From Oceanococcus sp964629015 (GTDB taxonomy: Bacteria; Pseudomonadota; Gammaproteobacteria; Nevskiales; Oceanococcaceae): a stretch of DNA of 64,000 nucleotides. The notes below the pieces were generated by a model, which was not told the origin of the DNA, searched no databases, and worked only from the letters and a program-made list of their open reading frames with translations. Location: contig CAZVMN010000005.1 in assembly GCA_964629015.1 (NCBI GenBank), forward strand, positions 1-64,000. Reading direction: 5' to 3'. Positions 15,518-24,948 of this stretch are shown here, in pieces; position 1 is the stretch's first letter, and each line of letters begins with the position of its first letter. Made by a program: the position numbers and the translations under genes.

Positions 15518-17281
15518 TTAAAACCACAAGGCATAAATCGTCGTGACCCCGGCCACTGCGCAAATCAGATTCAGGGGCAAACCGATCTTGAGGAAGTCGG
15601 AAAACTTGTACCCCCCCGGACCATAGACCATGAGATTGGTCTGATAGCCGAGTGGCGTGGCAAACGCCGCCGACGCGGCCACCATGACGGTCAAGACAAA
15701 AGGTTGTGCAGGCAGCCCCGCCGCTTCGGCGGCGCCCAAAACAATCGGCAGGGCGAGTGCCGCCGCGGCATTGTTTGTGATCAACTCACTGACCGCCAAG
15801 GTCATCAAATAGCTGGCAATGAGCAGGCTCAGAGGATGGGTGCCGGCCACACTGAAGATGCCGTTGGCGATCAGGCCGGCGGCACCGGATTCGCGCAGTG
15901 CCACGCCCAGCGCCATGGCGCAGGCGATGGTCAGCAAAACTTGGGCATCAAGCGCGCTTTTGGCTTGGTTGAAGCTGATGCAGCGCATCACCACCATGGC
16001 CATCGCACCGACCAGCGAGGCTGTGAAGATATCGGTCAACCCGGTGGCGGCAGACAGAATCACCGCCAGTATGATGGCTCCGGCTCGGCGTGCCCCTTCG
16101 CGGTTGATCTGATGGGATTCGGTATCGGTGACGAGCAGAAAGTCGCGGTTGTATTTTTGCCGGCTGAGAAACGCGGGACGGGTTTCCAAGAGCAGGGTGT
16201 CGGCCGGCTGCAAACGAATACCGCCGATGTGGCCTTTGATGCGTCGCCCTTCACGCGCCACGCCGATGACCACAGCGCCGTAGCGTTTGCGAAAATCGGA
16301 GTCGCCAATGGTCTGGCCGATGATCGGGGATGAGGGCGACAGCACCACCTCCACCAGTTTGCGCTCCGGTGAGGATTCACTCAGGGCCACCTTGTCCGGG
16401 CTGTATGCGCGCAGCCCGAGCATTTCCTGGAGTTGCAGCACGCCACGCGTATCACCCACGAAAATCAGGCGGTCGTCGGCCTGTAGGCGCTCTTCACGCG
16501 ACACCGCGCTGATGACGGTATCGCCACGCACGATTTCGACCAAATAAAGGCCAAGGCCACGGATGTCGCGCAATCCAGCCTGAGCAATGGTTTTGCCGAC
16601 CAAGCCTCCGTCGGGAATCACGCTCATTTCGGTGGAGTATTCGCGCGGATCGCCAAAACTGTCTTCCACACTTTGGTGGGTGGGTAACAGATGACGTCCG
16701 ATCAGCCACATGTAGGCCAGACCACAGCCGGCCACAACCAGACCAATGGGCGTGATGCTGAACAGACCCAGGCTGTCATCGCCGGTCATGCTGGTGTAAA
16801 GGCCAGCCGTGACCAAGTTTGTGCTGGTGCCGATGAGGGTCAGGGTGCCGCCCAGTATCGCGGCATAACTCAATGGAATGAGCAGCTTGGACACCGCAAT
16901 ACCCGTCTGGCGTGACCAGGTACTGATCGCCGGAATCAGCGTGGCCACTATCGGCGTGTTGTTCATGATGCCGCTGAGCAGCGTCACTGGAATCATCATG
17001 CGCAACTGCGCGCCCAGTTCACTGGTCGGGCGACCGAGCACGCGCGAGGAGATCCAGCTCACGCCGCCGGTGTTGCGGATGCCCGCGGCGACAACATACA
17101 AAAACGCAACCGTCGCCAGACCGGGGTTGGCAAAGCCGCTGAGCAGGTCCGCATGATCGATGATCCCCGAAGCTGCGAGCGCTGCCAGCGCCAGCATCAA
17201 AATACGATCTGGTGAGTGCCGGGTCAGAACCAGGGCAGCGAAGACCGAGAGGGTCAGAGCGAGGACGAAAAGAGCTTGCAT
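15518..17281 (-). CDS. SLC13-type transporter with two RCK_C domains
   Basis: 587-residue inner-membrane protein. About five to six helices (1-190) include NNTPIVATLIP and GTSTNLV; two cytosolic RCK_C (TrkA-C) domains follow (about 205-290 and 300-380); then more helices carry SELITNNAAAALALPI and TPLGYQTNLMVYGPGGY. The duplicated SNT/TN motifs and inserted RCK_C pair fit the divalent-anion/sodium symporter (SLC13) branch, whose members carry sulfate or dicarboxylates. The RCK_C domains suggest gating by a small ligand. Which anion is carried cannot be told from sequence. It leads an operon with the cNMP/CBS gene. Confidence 0.85.
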   Translation of the reverse strand: MQALFVLALTLSVFAALVLTRHSPDRILMLALAALAASGIIDHADLLSGFANPGLATVAFLYVVAAGIRNTGGVSWISSRVLGRPTSELGAQLRMMIPVTLLSGIMNNTPIVATLIPAISTWSRQTGIAVSKLLIPLSYAAILGGTLTLIGTSTNLVTAGLYTSMTGDDSLGLFSITPIGLVVAGCGLAYMWLIGRHLLPTHQSVEDSFGDPREYSTEMSVIPDGGLVGKTIAQAGLRDIRGLGLYLVEIVRGDTVISAVSREERLQADDRLIFVGDTRGVLQLQEMLGLRAYSPDKVALSESSPERKLVEVVLSPSSPIIGQTIGDSDFRKRYGAVVIGVAREGRRIKGHIGGIRLQPADTLLLETRPAFLSRQKYNRDFLLVTDTESHQINREGARRAGAIILAVILSAATGLTDIFTASLVGAMAMVVMRCISFNQAKSALDAQVLLTIACAMALGVALRESGAAGLIANGIFSVAGTHPLSLLIASYLMTLAVSELITNNAAAALALPIVLGAAEAAGLPAQPFVLTVMVAASAAFATPLGYQTNLMVYGPGGYKFSDFLKIGLPLNLICAVAGVTTIYALWF

Positions 17282-17420
17282 TCAGCGGTGGGGTTTAAGC
17301 TGTGGAACAATGCAGTCAGTGCACTGACGTGCGTTGCCGCATGTTACCGGATTCGCCGTCAGAGCTTGCGATTGAGTTGCGGCGCGCGAGCAGCGTGAGT
17401 GTCGTAGGACTTGGGAAGCG

Positions 17421-18383
17421 ATGGACAAATTTGACCGCATTTACGCCATGCACCGGATATTGTCCGGGCGTCGCACACCGATATCACACGAGGATCTTCA
17501 GCAGCAGTTGGAGTGTTCCCGGGCGACGGTGACACGCACGCTGGAGCTGCTGCGCGATCATTTGAACGCGCCGTTGCTCTATGACCGTGAACGCAATGGC
17601 TACATCTACGCGGGCGAGGGGCGCAGCTGGGAGCTGCCTGGCTTGTGGCTGAGTTCACGCGAAGTGGTGGCCTTGATGGCCGGCATGAAATTTCTCGGTG
17701 AATCCGGACAGGGCCTGTTGTCGGAAATGGTGCGGCCATTCCGCATGCGTTTGGAAGAAATTCTCAAGCAGAAACACATGGGTGCCGGCGAGTTGCTGCG
17801 CCGTGTGCGTATCGTGGCCACAAACACGCGTGATCAGGGAGCGTATTTTCAAGTGGTGGCGGATGCCACGGTTCGGCGTAAACAAATCGCCTTGGCGTAC
17901 CACAGCCGCAGCGCGGACGAAGAATCGCAACGCACCGTTTCGCCACAGCGTTTGGTGAGTTATCGCAACAATTGGTATCTGGATGCGTGGTGTCACAGCC
18001 GTGAAGGCTTACGCACCTTTTCCTTGGACAAAATTCGTTCTGCGCAGTTGACCAATGATCCGGCGCGCGAGTTGCCGGAGCATGAACTGGATGCGCAATT
18101 GGCGCACAGTTATGGAATCTTTTCCGGCAAACCCACCGCCGAAGCCGATCTGATCTTCTCGGCCCACGCGGCGCGTTGGGTCGCGACCGAAATCTGGCAT
18201 CCAGACCAGCGTGGTGAATACCTGAACGACGGTCGCTACCGTTTGCGCGTGCCGTATGCCCAGAGTCTGGAATTGGTTGGCGAAATCCTGCGCCACGGCC
18301 CCGATGTTGAAGTTGTGGGGCCGGACAGTTTGCGCCGCGATGTGCTCAAGCGTTTGCGTGATGCGGTGGCGCGCTACGACTGA
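17421..18383 (+). CDS. WYL-domain transcriptional regulator (YafY-like)
   Basis: 320 residues. The N-terminal winged helix-turn-helix (about 5-60, with ISHEDLQQQLECSRATVTRTLELL) binds DNA, and the middle WYL domain (about 140-220) contains YRNNWYLDAWCHSREGLRTFSLDKI, the ligand-sensing core. A WCX-like C-terminal part follows. WYL proteins often respond to nucleic acid or cyclic-nucleotide ligands. It is divergent from the SLC13 transporter gene with a 139-bp gap, which could be its target. Its last 10 bp overlap the 3' end of the convergent GST gene. Confidence 0.9.
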   Translation: MDKFDRIYAMHRILSGRRTPISHEDLQQQLECSRATVTRTLELLRDHLNAPLLYDRERNGYIYAGEGRSWELPGLWLSSREVVALMAGMKFLGESGQGLLSEMVRPFRMRLEEILKQKHMGAGELLRRVRIVATNTRDQGAYFQVVADATVRRKQIALAYHSRSADEESQRTVSPQRLVSYRNNWYLDAWCHSREGLRTFSLDKIRSAQLTNDPARELPEHELDAQLAHSYGIFSGKPTAEADLIFSAHAARWVATEIWHPDQRGEYLNDGRYRLRVPYAQSLELVGEILRHGPDVEVVGPDSLRRDVLKRLRDAVARYD

Positions 18384-19303
18384 GCCGGTTCCAGCGCGAA
18401 TCCGTCGCGTGGGAAATGGACGTGGAGTAAGCCCGCGTCGGGTGACTCACGGCGCAAAGTCCAGCTGTAGGGGGTCGCTGCAATCAATTCGCCCACCACT
18501 GGGGTCACGCCGTAGTCGGTGGGACGAATGCTCACGCGCGTGCCTGACTGCCAAGGCAACTCGGCGGTGCCAAGGTTTTTGGAGGGTTGCGCGCGCTGGG
18601 CAAGCTGCAGCGCTTCGGTCTGGTTGACCTGTTGTATGGGCGCTGACCGGAAAGACGCCATGCGCTCCAGCCACGCCAGTACGCGTGGATAGGCCTGCAG
18701 ATGCGTGCTGGCCGCCCGCACATGGGCGAAATGCAAAGGGTGGTACATGGCGAAGTCTGCGATGCCGGGGCTGGGGCCGAAAGCAAAATCCTCGACCAGT
18801 TCACTGTCGAAGCGCCGCAGAAACTCATGCAGCTCCTCGCGCGCCTGGCTGGGCCCGATGCGTGGCATCTGTGCGCCGCGGGCCATCTTGATCCGATCGA
18901 GGACCAGGTTGAGGCCCTGTCGCGCGGTGAAATACCCGCGCAGATTGCGCACCGCTGACCAGCCGAGCGAGGCCGTGAGCGCGATCTGAAACAGGCGCGT
19001 GTCGGCCCAGGCGGCGCGTTCCAGTGCCTGCTTGTCAGCGCCGTGAAAGATATCGATGTTGGGTTGCCGGGCCTGCAGCTGGTGTGCGATCAGGCGCGTG
19101 TCACAGTAGATATCAGCACCGATCTGCAACACCGGAATGCGTCGATAACCGCCGGTGAGCTGCATCAATTCATCACGCGGCAGCGCCGGGCTGACTTCGG
19201 CGGAGCACCACGGCAGGTTCAGATAGCCCAGCAGCGCACGCGCTTTTTCCGAAAACGGTGAAAGTTCGTAGTGATGAAGAATGAGTGTTGTGTCGTCGTT
19301 CAT
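18374..19303 (-). CDS. glutathione S-transferase-family protein with extra C-terminal domain
   Basis: 309 residues from the ATG at 19303. The thioredoxin-like GST_N domain (about 5-80) begins LILHHYELSPFSEKARALLGY with the serine of the SPFSEK motif as probable glutathione-activating residue, and contains RIPVLQIG (cis-Pro). A helical GST_C domain follows to about 225, and the last 80 residues form an added beta-rich part with no name I know. GSTs of this shape occur in bacteria with no fixed substrate. No ribosome site is visible. It is divergent from the TetR gene 165 bp away and overlaps the WYL gene end. Confidence 0.8.
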   Translation of the reverse strand: MNDDTTLILHHYELSPFSEKARALLGYLNLPWCSAEVSPALPRDELMQLTGGYRRIPVLQIGADIYCDTRLIAHQLQARQPNIDIFHGADKQALERAAWADTRLFQIALTASLGWSAVRNLRGYFTARQGLNLVLDRIKMARGAQMPRIGPSQAREELHEFLRRFDSELVEDFAFGPSPGIADFAMYHPLHFAHVRAASTHLQAYPRVLAWLERMASFRSAPIQQVNQTEALQLAQRAQPSKNLGTAELPWQSGTRVSIRPTDYGVTPVVGELIAATPYSWTLRRESPDAGLLHVHFPRDGFALEPAQS

Positions 19304-19468
19304 TTGGATAATCAAACTTACCGTATGGCATCGCTTTGTGAGCGAAATGCGGAGGTGCAGGATGTCTAAACGCTGCTTAAGGCCCATAATAAGGGGGCGT
19401 TGCCGTATGTTTCATCATGCGGGGCCGCGTAACTTGTCTTACTCATTCTCTTCGCGACCGAGGTTGGC

Positions 19469-20071
19469 GTGGCTGGAAAAAACCCTGCGGACATCAGTCC
19501 GGACATCAAGCGGCGTATTGAAGCGGCGGTGCTCGCAACATTTTCCGAGCAGGAGTTTCACAAAGTCAGTCTGATCGAGATTGCGCGGCAGGCCAATGTC
19601 AGTCTGCAAACAATCTACAAATACTACGGCAGCAAGGAGGCTTTGCTGTTCGGCACCCTGGATACTCATCTGGGGGCGTTGGCGAGTCGTCTGATCGATC
19701 ATCTGGAGGGCATCGAGAATTACGAGGACCGCATGCGCAAGGTGTTCTGGGTGATTCTGGATTACTTTGAATCCAACCCCAGGGTTGGACGCATTCTGGC
19801 CAGCTCGGTGTATCTGAATACCTGGAGTCGTAACGACACCTTCCGTCAGCCCGAGTTGTTTGCCGTGTTCACGCGGGTGCTGCGGGAAGGGCGGGACAAG
19901 GGCATCTTGACCGATGAGGTGGATGAGAAAGTGTTGCTTGATTTGCTTCTGGGTTTTGCCTCGCGAGCCATCACCATGTGGGTTCTGCGGGGCCAACCCC
20001 CAGGCTTGCGTGATCAGGCCAATCCCATGTTTCGTCTGCTATGGCGGGCCATGCGCAGGCCGGATTTGTAG
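19469..20071 (+). CDS. TetR/AcrR-family transcriptional regulator
   Basis: 200 residues from a GTG at 19469 with GAGG five bases upstream. The N-terminal helix-turn-helix (about 15-65) contains VSLIEIARQANVSLQTIYKYYGSKEALLFG, a textbook TetR DNA-binding region; the rest is the helical ligand-binding domain. It sits between a GST and lipid-related genes, so a hydrophobic ligand is possible. Candidate operators are its own upstream gap, where AAACTTACCG and its imperfect inverse CCGTATGTTT flank about 80 bp, and the 18-bp palindrome at 28023. Neither is proven. Confidence 0.9.
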   Translation: MAGKNPADISPDIKRRIEAAVLATFSEQEFHKVSLIEIARQANVSLQTIYKYYGSKEALLFGTLDTHLGALASRLIDHLEGIENYEDRMRKVFWVILDYFESNPRVGRILASSVYLNTWSRNDTFRQPELFAVFTRVLREGRDKGILTDEVDEKVLLDLLLGFASRAITMWVLRGQPPGLRDQANPMFRLLWRAMRRPDL

Positions 20072-20165
20072 GTAGGACCAGAGTGTGACGCTGTTCGCAG
20101 TTTGTGCTGGCGCGGCATCAGAAGCTGCCGTACTGTAGTTGTCCTGAAAATGACAGGGGGCGGCA

Positions 20166-20245
20166 CCGGCATGGGAAACCGGAAGTCAAAAAAACACGCA
20201 TCGCGGCGTGTGTGGTGTCGTGACCCGGGACGGTTTCAGTCCCGG
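20166..20245 (+). other. run of hairpins in leader of the MBL-fold gene
   Basis: Between 20072 and 20271 there are three possible stems: CCGG...CCGG (20166-20182, weak), ACACGC/GCGTGT (20194-20211) and CCGGGAC/GTCCCGG (20225-20245, 7 bp perfect). None has a U-tract, so they are not simple terminators. They could be a structured leader or protein-binding sites. No known riboswitch class is recognised. Confidence 0.3.
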
Positions 20246-20271
20246 TTGTGCATGCCTATGTGTCTGGGTTC

Positions 20272-21165
20272 ATGAGCACGCCAGCGTTGTCGCGTCCATG
20301 CATCACGTTCTGGGGCGTGCGGGGGACGTTGCCGGTCACGGGGCGGGGCAGCCTGCGCTATGGCGGAAACACGTCGTGCATCAGCGTTGAATTCAGCGAC
20401 AGCCATGTGTTCATTTTCGATGCCGGCAGTGGCATCAAGAGTTTTTCCGACGCGCTCAAAAGCGCCGGTCGGTCGCATATCAAAGCGCGCATTTTCATCT
20501 CCCATCCGCATATTGATCACATCCAGGCGCTGCCGTTTTTTCATCCGCTGTTCGTCAAAGGCAATGTGTTCGATGTGTTGGGGCCGGGGCAGCATGAAAA
20601 GGGCATGCGGGAGCTCATCGCCGGTCAGATGGACGGGGTTTACTTCCCGGTCACCCTGAACGAGTTTGCCGCCACGGTGACCTACACCAATTTGGTTGAA
20701 GGGAGTTATGAGTTCGACGGTGTCAGCGTGCGCGCCCTTCGCCTCAATCATCCTGGGCATTGTCTGGGCTATCGCCTGGAATACGACGGTGCGGTGTTTT
20801 GTTACGTCACCGACAACGAGTTGTATCCGCCGGACAGCCCGGATTACGACGAGAGTTATCGTCAACGCTTGGCCGATTTTGTGCGTGGGGCGGACTATCT
20901 GGTCACCGATACGACCTACATGGATGAGGAATACGCTGACGGTAAACAACACTGGGGGCATTCCAGTGTCAGCGAGGTGGTTGCCCTGGCGCATCGCGCC
21001 GAGGTCAAAACCCTGTGCCTTTTTCATCACGATCCGGATCAGGATGATGACGCTATCGATCGCAAGCTGGCGTTTGCCCGTGAGCGGATGAGGGCATTGA
21101 ACTCGACGACTCAGGTCATTGCTCCGGCAGCGGGTGATCAGTTGGAGTTGGCTGCCGCGAGTTAG
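20272..21165 (+). CDS. MBL-fold metallo-hydrolase
   Basis: 297 residues from the ATG at 20272. It opens ITFWGVRGTLPVTG, and the zinc motif HPHIDH (H78, H80, D82, H83) is intact. Further metal ligands are expected in LNHPGHCLG and in VTDNELYP; HWGHSSVSE near 230 adds histidines seen in the GVRGT-type MBL subfamily often fused to or encoded near signalling proteins. It is a cytoplasmic hydrolase, perhaps a phosphodiesterase, with no assigned substrate. It has weak ribosome-site complementarity and an unusually structured 200-bp leader. Confidence 0.85.
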   Translation: MSTPALSRPCITFWGVRGTLPVTGRGSLRYGGNTSCISVEFSDSHVFIFDAGSGIKSFSDALKSAGRSHIKARIFISHPHIDHIQALPFFHPLFVKGNVFDVLGPGQHEKGMRELIAGQMDGVYFPVTLNEFAATVTYTNLVEGSYEFDGVSVRALRLNHPGHCLGYRLEYDGAVFCYVTDNELYPPDSPDYDESYRQRLADFVRGADYLVTDTTYMDEEYADGKQHWGHSSVSEVVALAHRAEVKTLCLFHHDPDQDDDAIDRKLAFARERMRALNSTTQVIAPAAGDQLELAAAS

Positions 21166-21251
21166 CGTTCAGGCCACGAATTGACCGGTCGGACTGCGCG
21201 CCGATGTTACCGTTCGGTAAACTCCCGGTTTTTGTTCCCGGATCATCACGC

Positions 21252-23276
21252 ATGACGACCTCGCCGTATCCTCATTTGCTGCAGCCTCTGGACTTGGGTT
21301 TCACTACGCTGAAAAACCGGGTGCTGATGGGTTCCATGCACACGGGTCTGGAAGATTTCTTCTGGAACTACCCCAAGCTGGCGGCCTATTTCGCCGAGCG
21401 TGCGCGGGGCGGTGTGGGCCTGATCGTCACCGGTGGGATCGCACCCAACCGCAATGGCTGGGTATCCCCGCTGGCGGGTGAGTTGTCGAGCAAGCGACAT
21501 GTGCTGCCTCACCGCATGGTGACCAAGGCCGTGCACAAGGAAGGCGGCAAGATCTGCATGCAGATCCTGCATGCGGGGCGCTATGGCTACCATCCGTTTT
21601 CGGTGTCGGCCTCGCCGGTCAAATCACCGATCACCCCATTCAAACCGCGCGGCTTGTCGACCCGTGGCGTGGAAAAGCAGATCGACGACTATGTGCGTTG
21701 CGCCGAACTGGCCAAGGATGCCGGTTACGATGGTGTTGAAGTCATGGGCTCGGAAGGGTATTTCATCAACCAGTTCCTGGTCGAGCGCACCAACAAACGT
21801 GATGACCGTTACGGCGGCAGCGTGGAAAACCGCCAGCGTATTGCGCTGGAGATCGTTTCACGCATGCGTGAAGCGGTGGGTCGCGACTTCATCATCATCT
21901 TCCGCCTGTCGATGCTGGATCTGGTCGAAGGCGGCAGCGAGTGGCCGGAAATCGTGCAGCTGGCGCAGGGGCTGGAAGCCGCCGGGGTGACCATCATCAA
22001 CACTGGGATCGGCTGGCACGAAGCGCGCATTCCGACCATCGCCACACGGGTGCCGCGGGCCGGCTTTGCCTGGGTGACGGAAAAAATGAAAGGCTCGGTG
22101 AATGTGCCGCTGTGCACCACCAACCGGATCAATATGCCGGATGTGGCGGAAAAAATTCTGGCCAGCGGGCAGGCTGACATGGTCTCGATGGCGCGGCCGT
22201 TCTTGGCTGATGCCGACTTCGTGCGCAAGGCTGAAGAGAATCGGGCCGACGAGATCAACACCTGCATCGCGTGCAATCAGGCCTGTCTGGATCACACCTT
22301 CCAGATGAAGAAATCGACCTGTCTGGTCAACCCGCGCGCGTGCAACGAAACCACGCTGAATTTCATGCCGACCAACAGCCGCAAGAAGATTGCCGTGGTC
22401 GGTGCCGGGCCGGCCGGCTTGGCGGCCTCCACCAATCTGGCCCGACGCGGTCACGAGGTGGTGCTGTTCGATGCAGCGGAAGAGATCGGCGGGCAGTTCA
22501 ATATCGCCAAACGCATTCCCGGCAAAGAAGAGTTCCACGAGACGCTGCGTTATTTCGGGCGTCAGATCGAATTAACGGGGGTGGACTTGCGCTTGTCGAC
22601 GCGGGTCAGCGCCGAGGACCTGGCCGCGGGTGGATTTGACGAGGTCATTCTGGCCACCGGGATTACCCCGCGCACGCCGGGTATCGATGGCATTGATCAC
22701 CCCAAGGTGCTGAGTTACATCGACGTGTTGCTCAAGGGCGCCAAGGTGGGCAAGAAAGTCGCCATCATCGGTGCCGGCGGCATCGGTTTTGATGTCGCCG
22801 AATACCTCTCCCACGATCACTCCCCGGCGGAATCGGCTGAAGAGTTTTGCACCGAGTGGGGCGTGGACATGAGTCTGACCCACCGCGCTGGTCTGACGCA
22901 GCCGCAAGTCACGCCGTCACCGCGTGACATCTGGCTGCTGCAGCGCAAGGACGAGCAGGTTGGCAAACGGCTGGGCAAGACCACCGGCTGGGCGCATCGC
23001 CTCTCGCTCAAGCACAAGCACGTGAACATGGTGCCGGGTGTCAGCTATGAGCGGATCGATGATCAGGGATTGCATATCCGCATCGGGGATGAGGTTCAGG
23101 TTCTGGATGTCGACAACGTGGTGATCTGCGCGGGTCAGGAGCCGCGCCGAGAGTTGCTTGACGGGTTGCAGCAGGCCGGTGTCCAGACCCATCTGGTTGG
23201 CGGTGCCGATGTGGCGGCGGAACTCGATGCAAAACGCGCCATCATGCAGGCCAGCCAGCTGGCGGCACGGTTGTAA
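21252..23276 (+). CDS. fadH: NADPH-dependent 2,4-dienoyl-CoA reductase
   Basis: Reduces 2,4-dienoyl-CoA during breakdown of unsaturated fatty acids. 674 residues from the ATG at 21252, matching the usual 670 or so. The N-terminal TIM barrel binds FMN (about 1-330). CIACNQACLDHTF and a later STCLVNP supply the four cysteines of the [4Fe-4S] cluster near 335-355. Two Rossmann motifs follow, VVGAGPAGLAAS for FAD and VAIIGAGGIGFDVA for NADPH. The order of FMN, iron-sulfur and FAD parts is that of E. coli FadH. It is convergent with the repeat-protein operon. Confidence 0.95.
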   Translation: MTTSPYPHLLQPLDLGFTTLKNRVLMGSMHTGLEDFFWNYPKLAAYFAERARGGVGLIVTGGIAPNRNGWVSPLAGELSSKRHVLPHRMVTKAVHKEGGKICMQILHAGRYGYHPFSVSASPVKSPITPFKPRGLSTRGVEKQIDDYVRCAELAKDAGYDGVEVMGSEGYFINQFLVERTNKRDDRYGGSVENRQRIALEIVSRMREAVGRDFIIIFRLSMLDLVEGGSEWPEIVQLAQGLEAAGVTIINTGIGWHEARIPTIATRVPRAGFAWVTEKMKGSVNVPLCTTNRINMPDVAEKILASGQADMVSMARPFLADADFVRKAEENRADEINTCIACNQACLDHTFQMKKSTCLVNPRACNETTLNFMPTNSRKKIAVVGAGPAGLAASTNLARRGHEVVLFDAAEEIGGQFNIAKRIPGKEEFHETLRYFGRQIELTGVDLRLSTRVSAEDLAAGGFDEVILATGITPRTPGIDGIDHPKVLSYIDVLLKGAKVGKKVAIIGAGGIGFDVAEYLSHDHSPAESAEEFCTEWGVDMSLTHRAGLTQPQVTPSPRDIWLLQRKDEQVGKRLGKTTGWAHRLSLKHKHVNMVPGVSYERIDDQGLHIRIGDEVQVLDVDNVVICAGQEPRRELLDGLQQAGVQTHLVGGADVAAELDAKRAIMQASQLAARL

Positions 23277-23304
23277 ATCAGCGCGCGATCCGATGACGAC
23301 GCCT

Positions 23305-23338
23305 AAGCCGCCGCTCAGCGCTCGCTAGGCGGTGGCTT
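23305..23338. terminator. inverted repeat between convergent genes (possible terminator)
   Basis: AAGCCGCCG (23305-23313) can pair with CGGTGGCTT (23330-23338) with one G-U pair, around a 16-base loop. It lies after fadH and over the last codons of the opposite gene. There is no U-tract, so termination is only a possibility. Confidence 0.3.
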
Positions 23339-24196
23339 GGCGACCTTATCAAGAGGCCCCCAAACATTGTCGCTGCGTTTGGGATTTTGCCTATCCTCAG
23401 TGACACTAAAGCCCAACATCGTCGACGGACGCAGCGCTATGTCCATCCGCGACAGAATTAAGCGGACCTGCTCATGACGAGGATAGACGGTTAGGGGTAG
23501 GGCCGCAGTCACCGGTGTGGTGATAGTTTGGTTGATCGGTAGACGTGTTTTGAGCACCGTGTCCACGCGGGTTTGTACGTCCTGGTTGATATCCGCAGAC
23601 AGGGGGCCGGTGTAGCGCAAGTCAATGGTGTCTTTGACTGGAATATTGAGTTTGACTGGCAGCGGAAATTTCAGCGGTAGGCTGGTTTCGATAACCAGAT
23701 TGCGCAGTGATTTCAAATTCTTGTAGTTGATGCCAGTGCGGATAGTGACATCGGCGGCGGTGTCGATAGGCAGAATGCCGTCGTACACCACCTCGAATGC
23801 CACCGGTACATCGGCACGCATGTCGACATCGAAATCATAGCGTCCACGAAAGGGCACGGTGAGATCTTGCTGAAATGGCACTGAGGTGCTGATCTGGCCA
23901 TCCATGGCAACCTCCAGGTCGTTGGTCACCTTGGCGATGGCATTGAATTCGTCCGGCAGCATCACACCCAGAGGTTGATCCCGGATCTGAATGTGCACGA
24001 CCACATGGGTGTATAGCCACAGGGCAACAACAACGCCACCGATCAGGGCGCCGGCCAACACACCCGCAGCAGCGATCCAAGTCAACCAGGGGAGGCGGCG
24101 TTGGGGTTTCTGCTTGAGTCCGGCGCCGGTGGCTGCACTGGCCGCGCCAGCGGCCTCCCGTTGATCTTCCGATATGTGACGACGTCCGCGGCTCAT
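23315..24196 (-). CDS. single-pass envelope protein with IPV-type repeats, third of three paralogues
   Basis: 293 residues, not a family I recognise. A charged cytosolic start (1-33) is followed by one transmembrane helix (about 36-62), then about 200 periplasmic residues built of short beta-like stretches punctuated by proline, such as TSVPFQQDLTVPFRG, VKLNIPVKDTIDL and KTRLPINQTITTPV. It shares with the next gene the segment IRDQP just after the helix and the repeat rhythm. The C-terminus (PKRSDNVWGPLDKVAKPPP) is an extra tail. Its start overlaps the preceding gene by ATGA. It may extend across the periplasm as part of the DUF1302/LolA-like module; this is inference. Confidence 0.75.
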   Translation of the reverse strand: MSRGRRHISEDQREAAGAASAATGAGLKQKPQRRLPWLTWIAAAGVLAGALIGGVVVALWLYTHVVVHIQIRDQPLGVMLPDEFNAIAKVTNDLEVAMDGQISTSVPFQQDLTVPFRGRYDFDVDMRADVPVAFEVVYDGILPIDTAADVTIRTGINYKNLKSLRNLVIETSLPLKFPLPVKLNIPVKDTIDLRYTGPLSADINQDVQTRVDTVLKTRLPINQTITTPVTAALPLTVYPRHEQVRLILSRMDIALRPSTMLGFSVTEDRQNPKRSDNVWGPLDKVAKPPPSER

Positions 24197-24948
24197 GGCT
24201 GATCTCTTTGGGGCGACAGCATTTGCAGCTTGAGGGAGCGCAAGGGCAAGGTCAGGTTGCCTTCGGTAATGACCACGTTGCTCGGCGTCAAAGGCAGATT
24301 GACCACGGCTTCCAATTCATTCAGCACTGGCACGTTCAGTCCCGCATCTATCGGCACTTCGGCGTCGATCGTGGTGCGTAAAGGGACGTTGAGACTCTGG
24401 TCGATTTTGGCCGTGACCGGGGTGACAAATTCGAGATTGATCATTTGGTCAACGGGGATGTCGAGATTCACTGGCACCATAGTGTCGATGGGAATTTTCC
24501 CGCGTATGGGAATCGAAATGGTGCTGCCGAGTTCCGGGAGGTAGGCTTCGATCTTGGTGTTCAGATTGATCACCTGACGCAGCGGTATCTCGTCCTGCAA
24601 TTTGACCGTCAGTTGGAGCGGAATCGCACCTTTGAAGTGGGCCACGATGTTGAGTTGGTCTTTGACCGGAATCGTCACGCGTTGATCGACTGGCACCTGG
24701 GTCCGGATGGTTTCTGTCAGTTGCAGCCCGATCTCGCCATCGATCCGCGCGCGACCGATGATCTGTTGCGGGATGATTGCGGTGGCGGGCTGGTCGCGCA
24801 GAGCCAAGGTTACATCCACGCGGGTGATGATCAGGTAGGCGACGAAGGCACCTGCTAACGCGGCTAACAGCAGCACCAGTAAGACCAGTGCGATGCTCAC
24901 ACCTCGTTGCTGGCTGGGTCGAGCCTTGTTCGGTGTGGTGAGGCTCAT
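24193..24948 (-). CDS. single-pass envelope protein with IPV-type repeats, second of three paralogues
   Basis: 251 residues. One transmembrane helix (about 17-43), then LALRDQPATAIIP and a periplasmic region with a steady alternation of hydrophobic strands and proline turns: TQVPVDQRVTIPVKDQLNI, GKIPIDTMVPVNLDIPVD, LNVPLRTTIDAEVPIDAG. Repeats of about 11-14 residues suggest a long beta structure with one hydrophobic face. Clearly related to both neighbours and overlapping each by four bases. No catalytic motif is visible. Unknown function; a lipid-binding groove of the AsmA/MCE sort is one structural idea only. Confidence 0.75.
   Translation of the reverse strand: MSLTTPNKARPSQQRGVSIALVLLVLLLAALAGAFVAYLIITRVDVTLALRDQPATAIIPQQIIGRARIDGEIGLQLTETIRTQVPVDQRVTIPVKDQLNIVAHFKGAIPLQLTVKLQDEIPLRQVINLNTKIEAYLPELGSTISIPIRGKIPIDTMVPVNLDIPVDQMINLEFVTPVTAKIDQSLNVPLRTTIDAEVPIDAGLNVPVLNELEAVVNLPLTPSNVVITEGNLTLPLRSLKLQMLSPQRDQP

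Noticed and set aside
20085..20271. c-di-GMP (GEMM) or mini-ykkC riboswitch before the MBL gene
   Set aside because: Stems are present, but the conserved GEMM core and the ACGR loops of mini-ykkC are missing.
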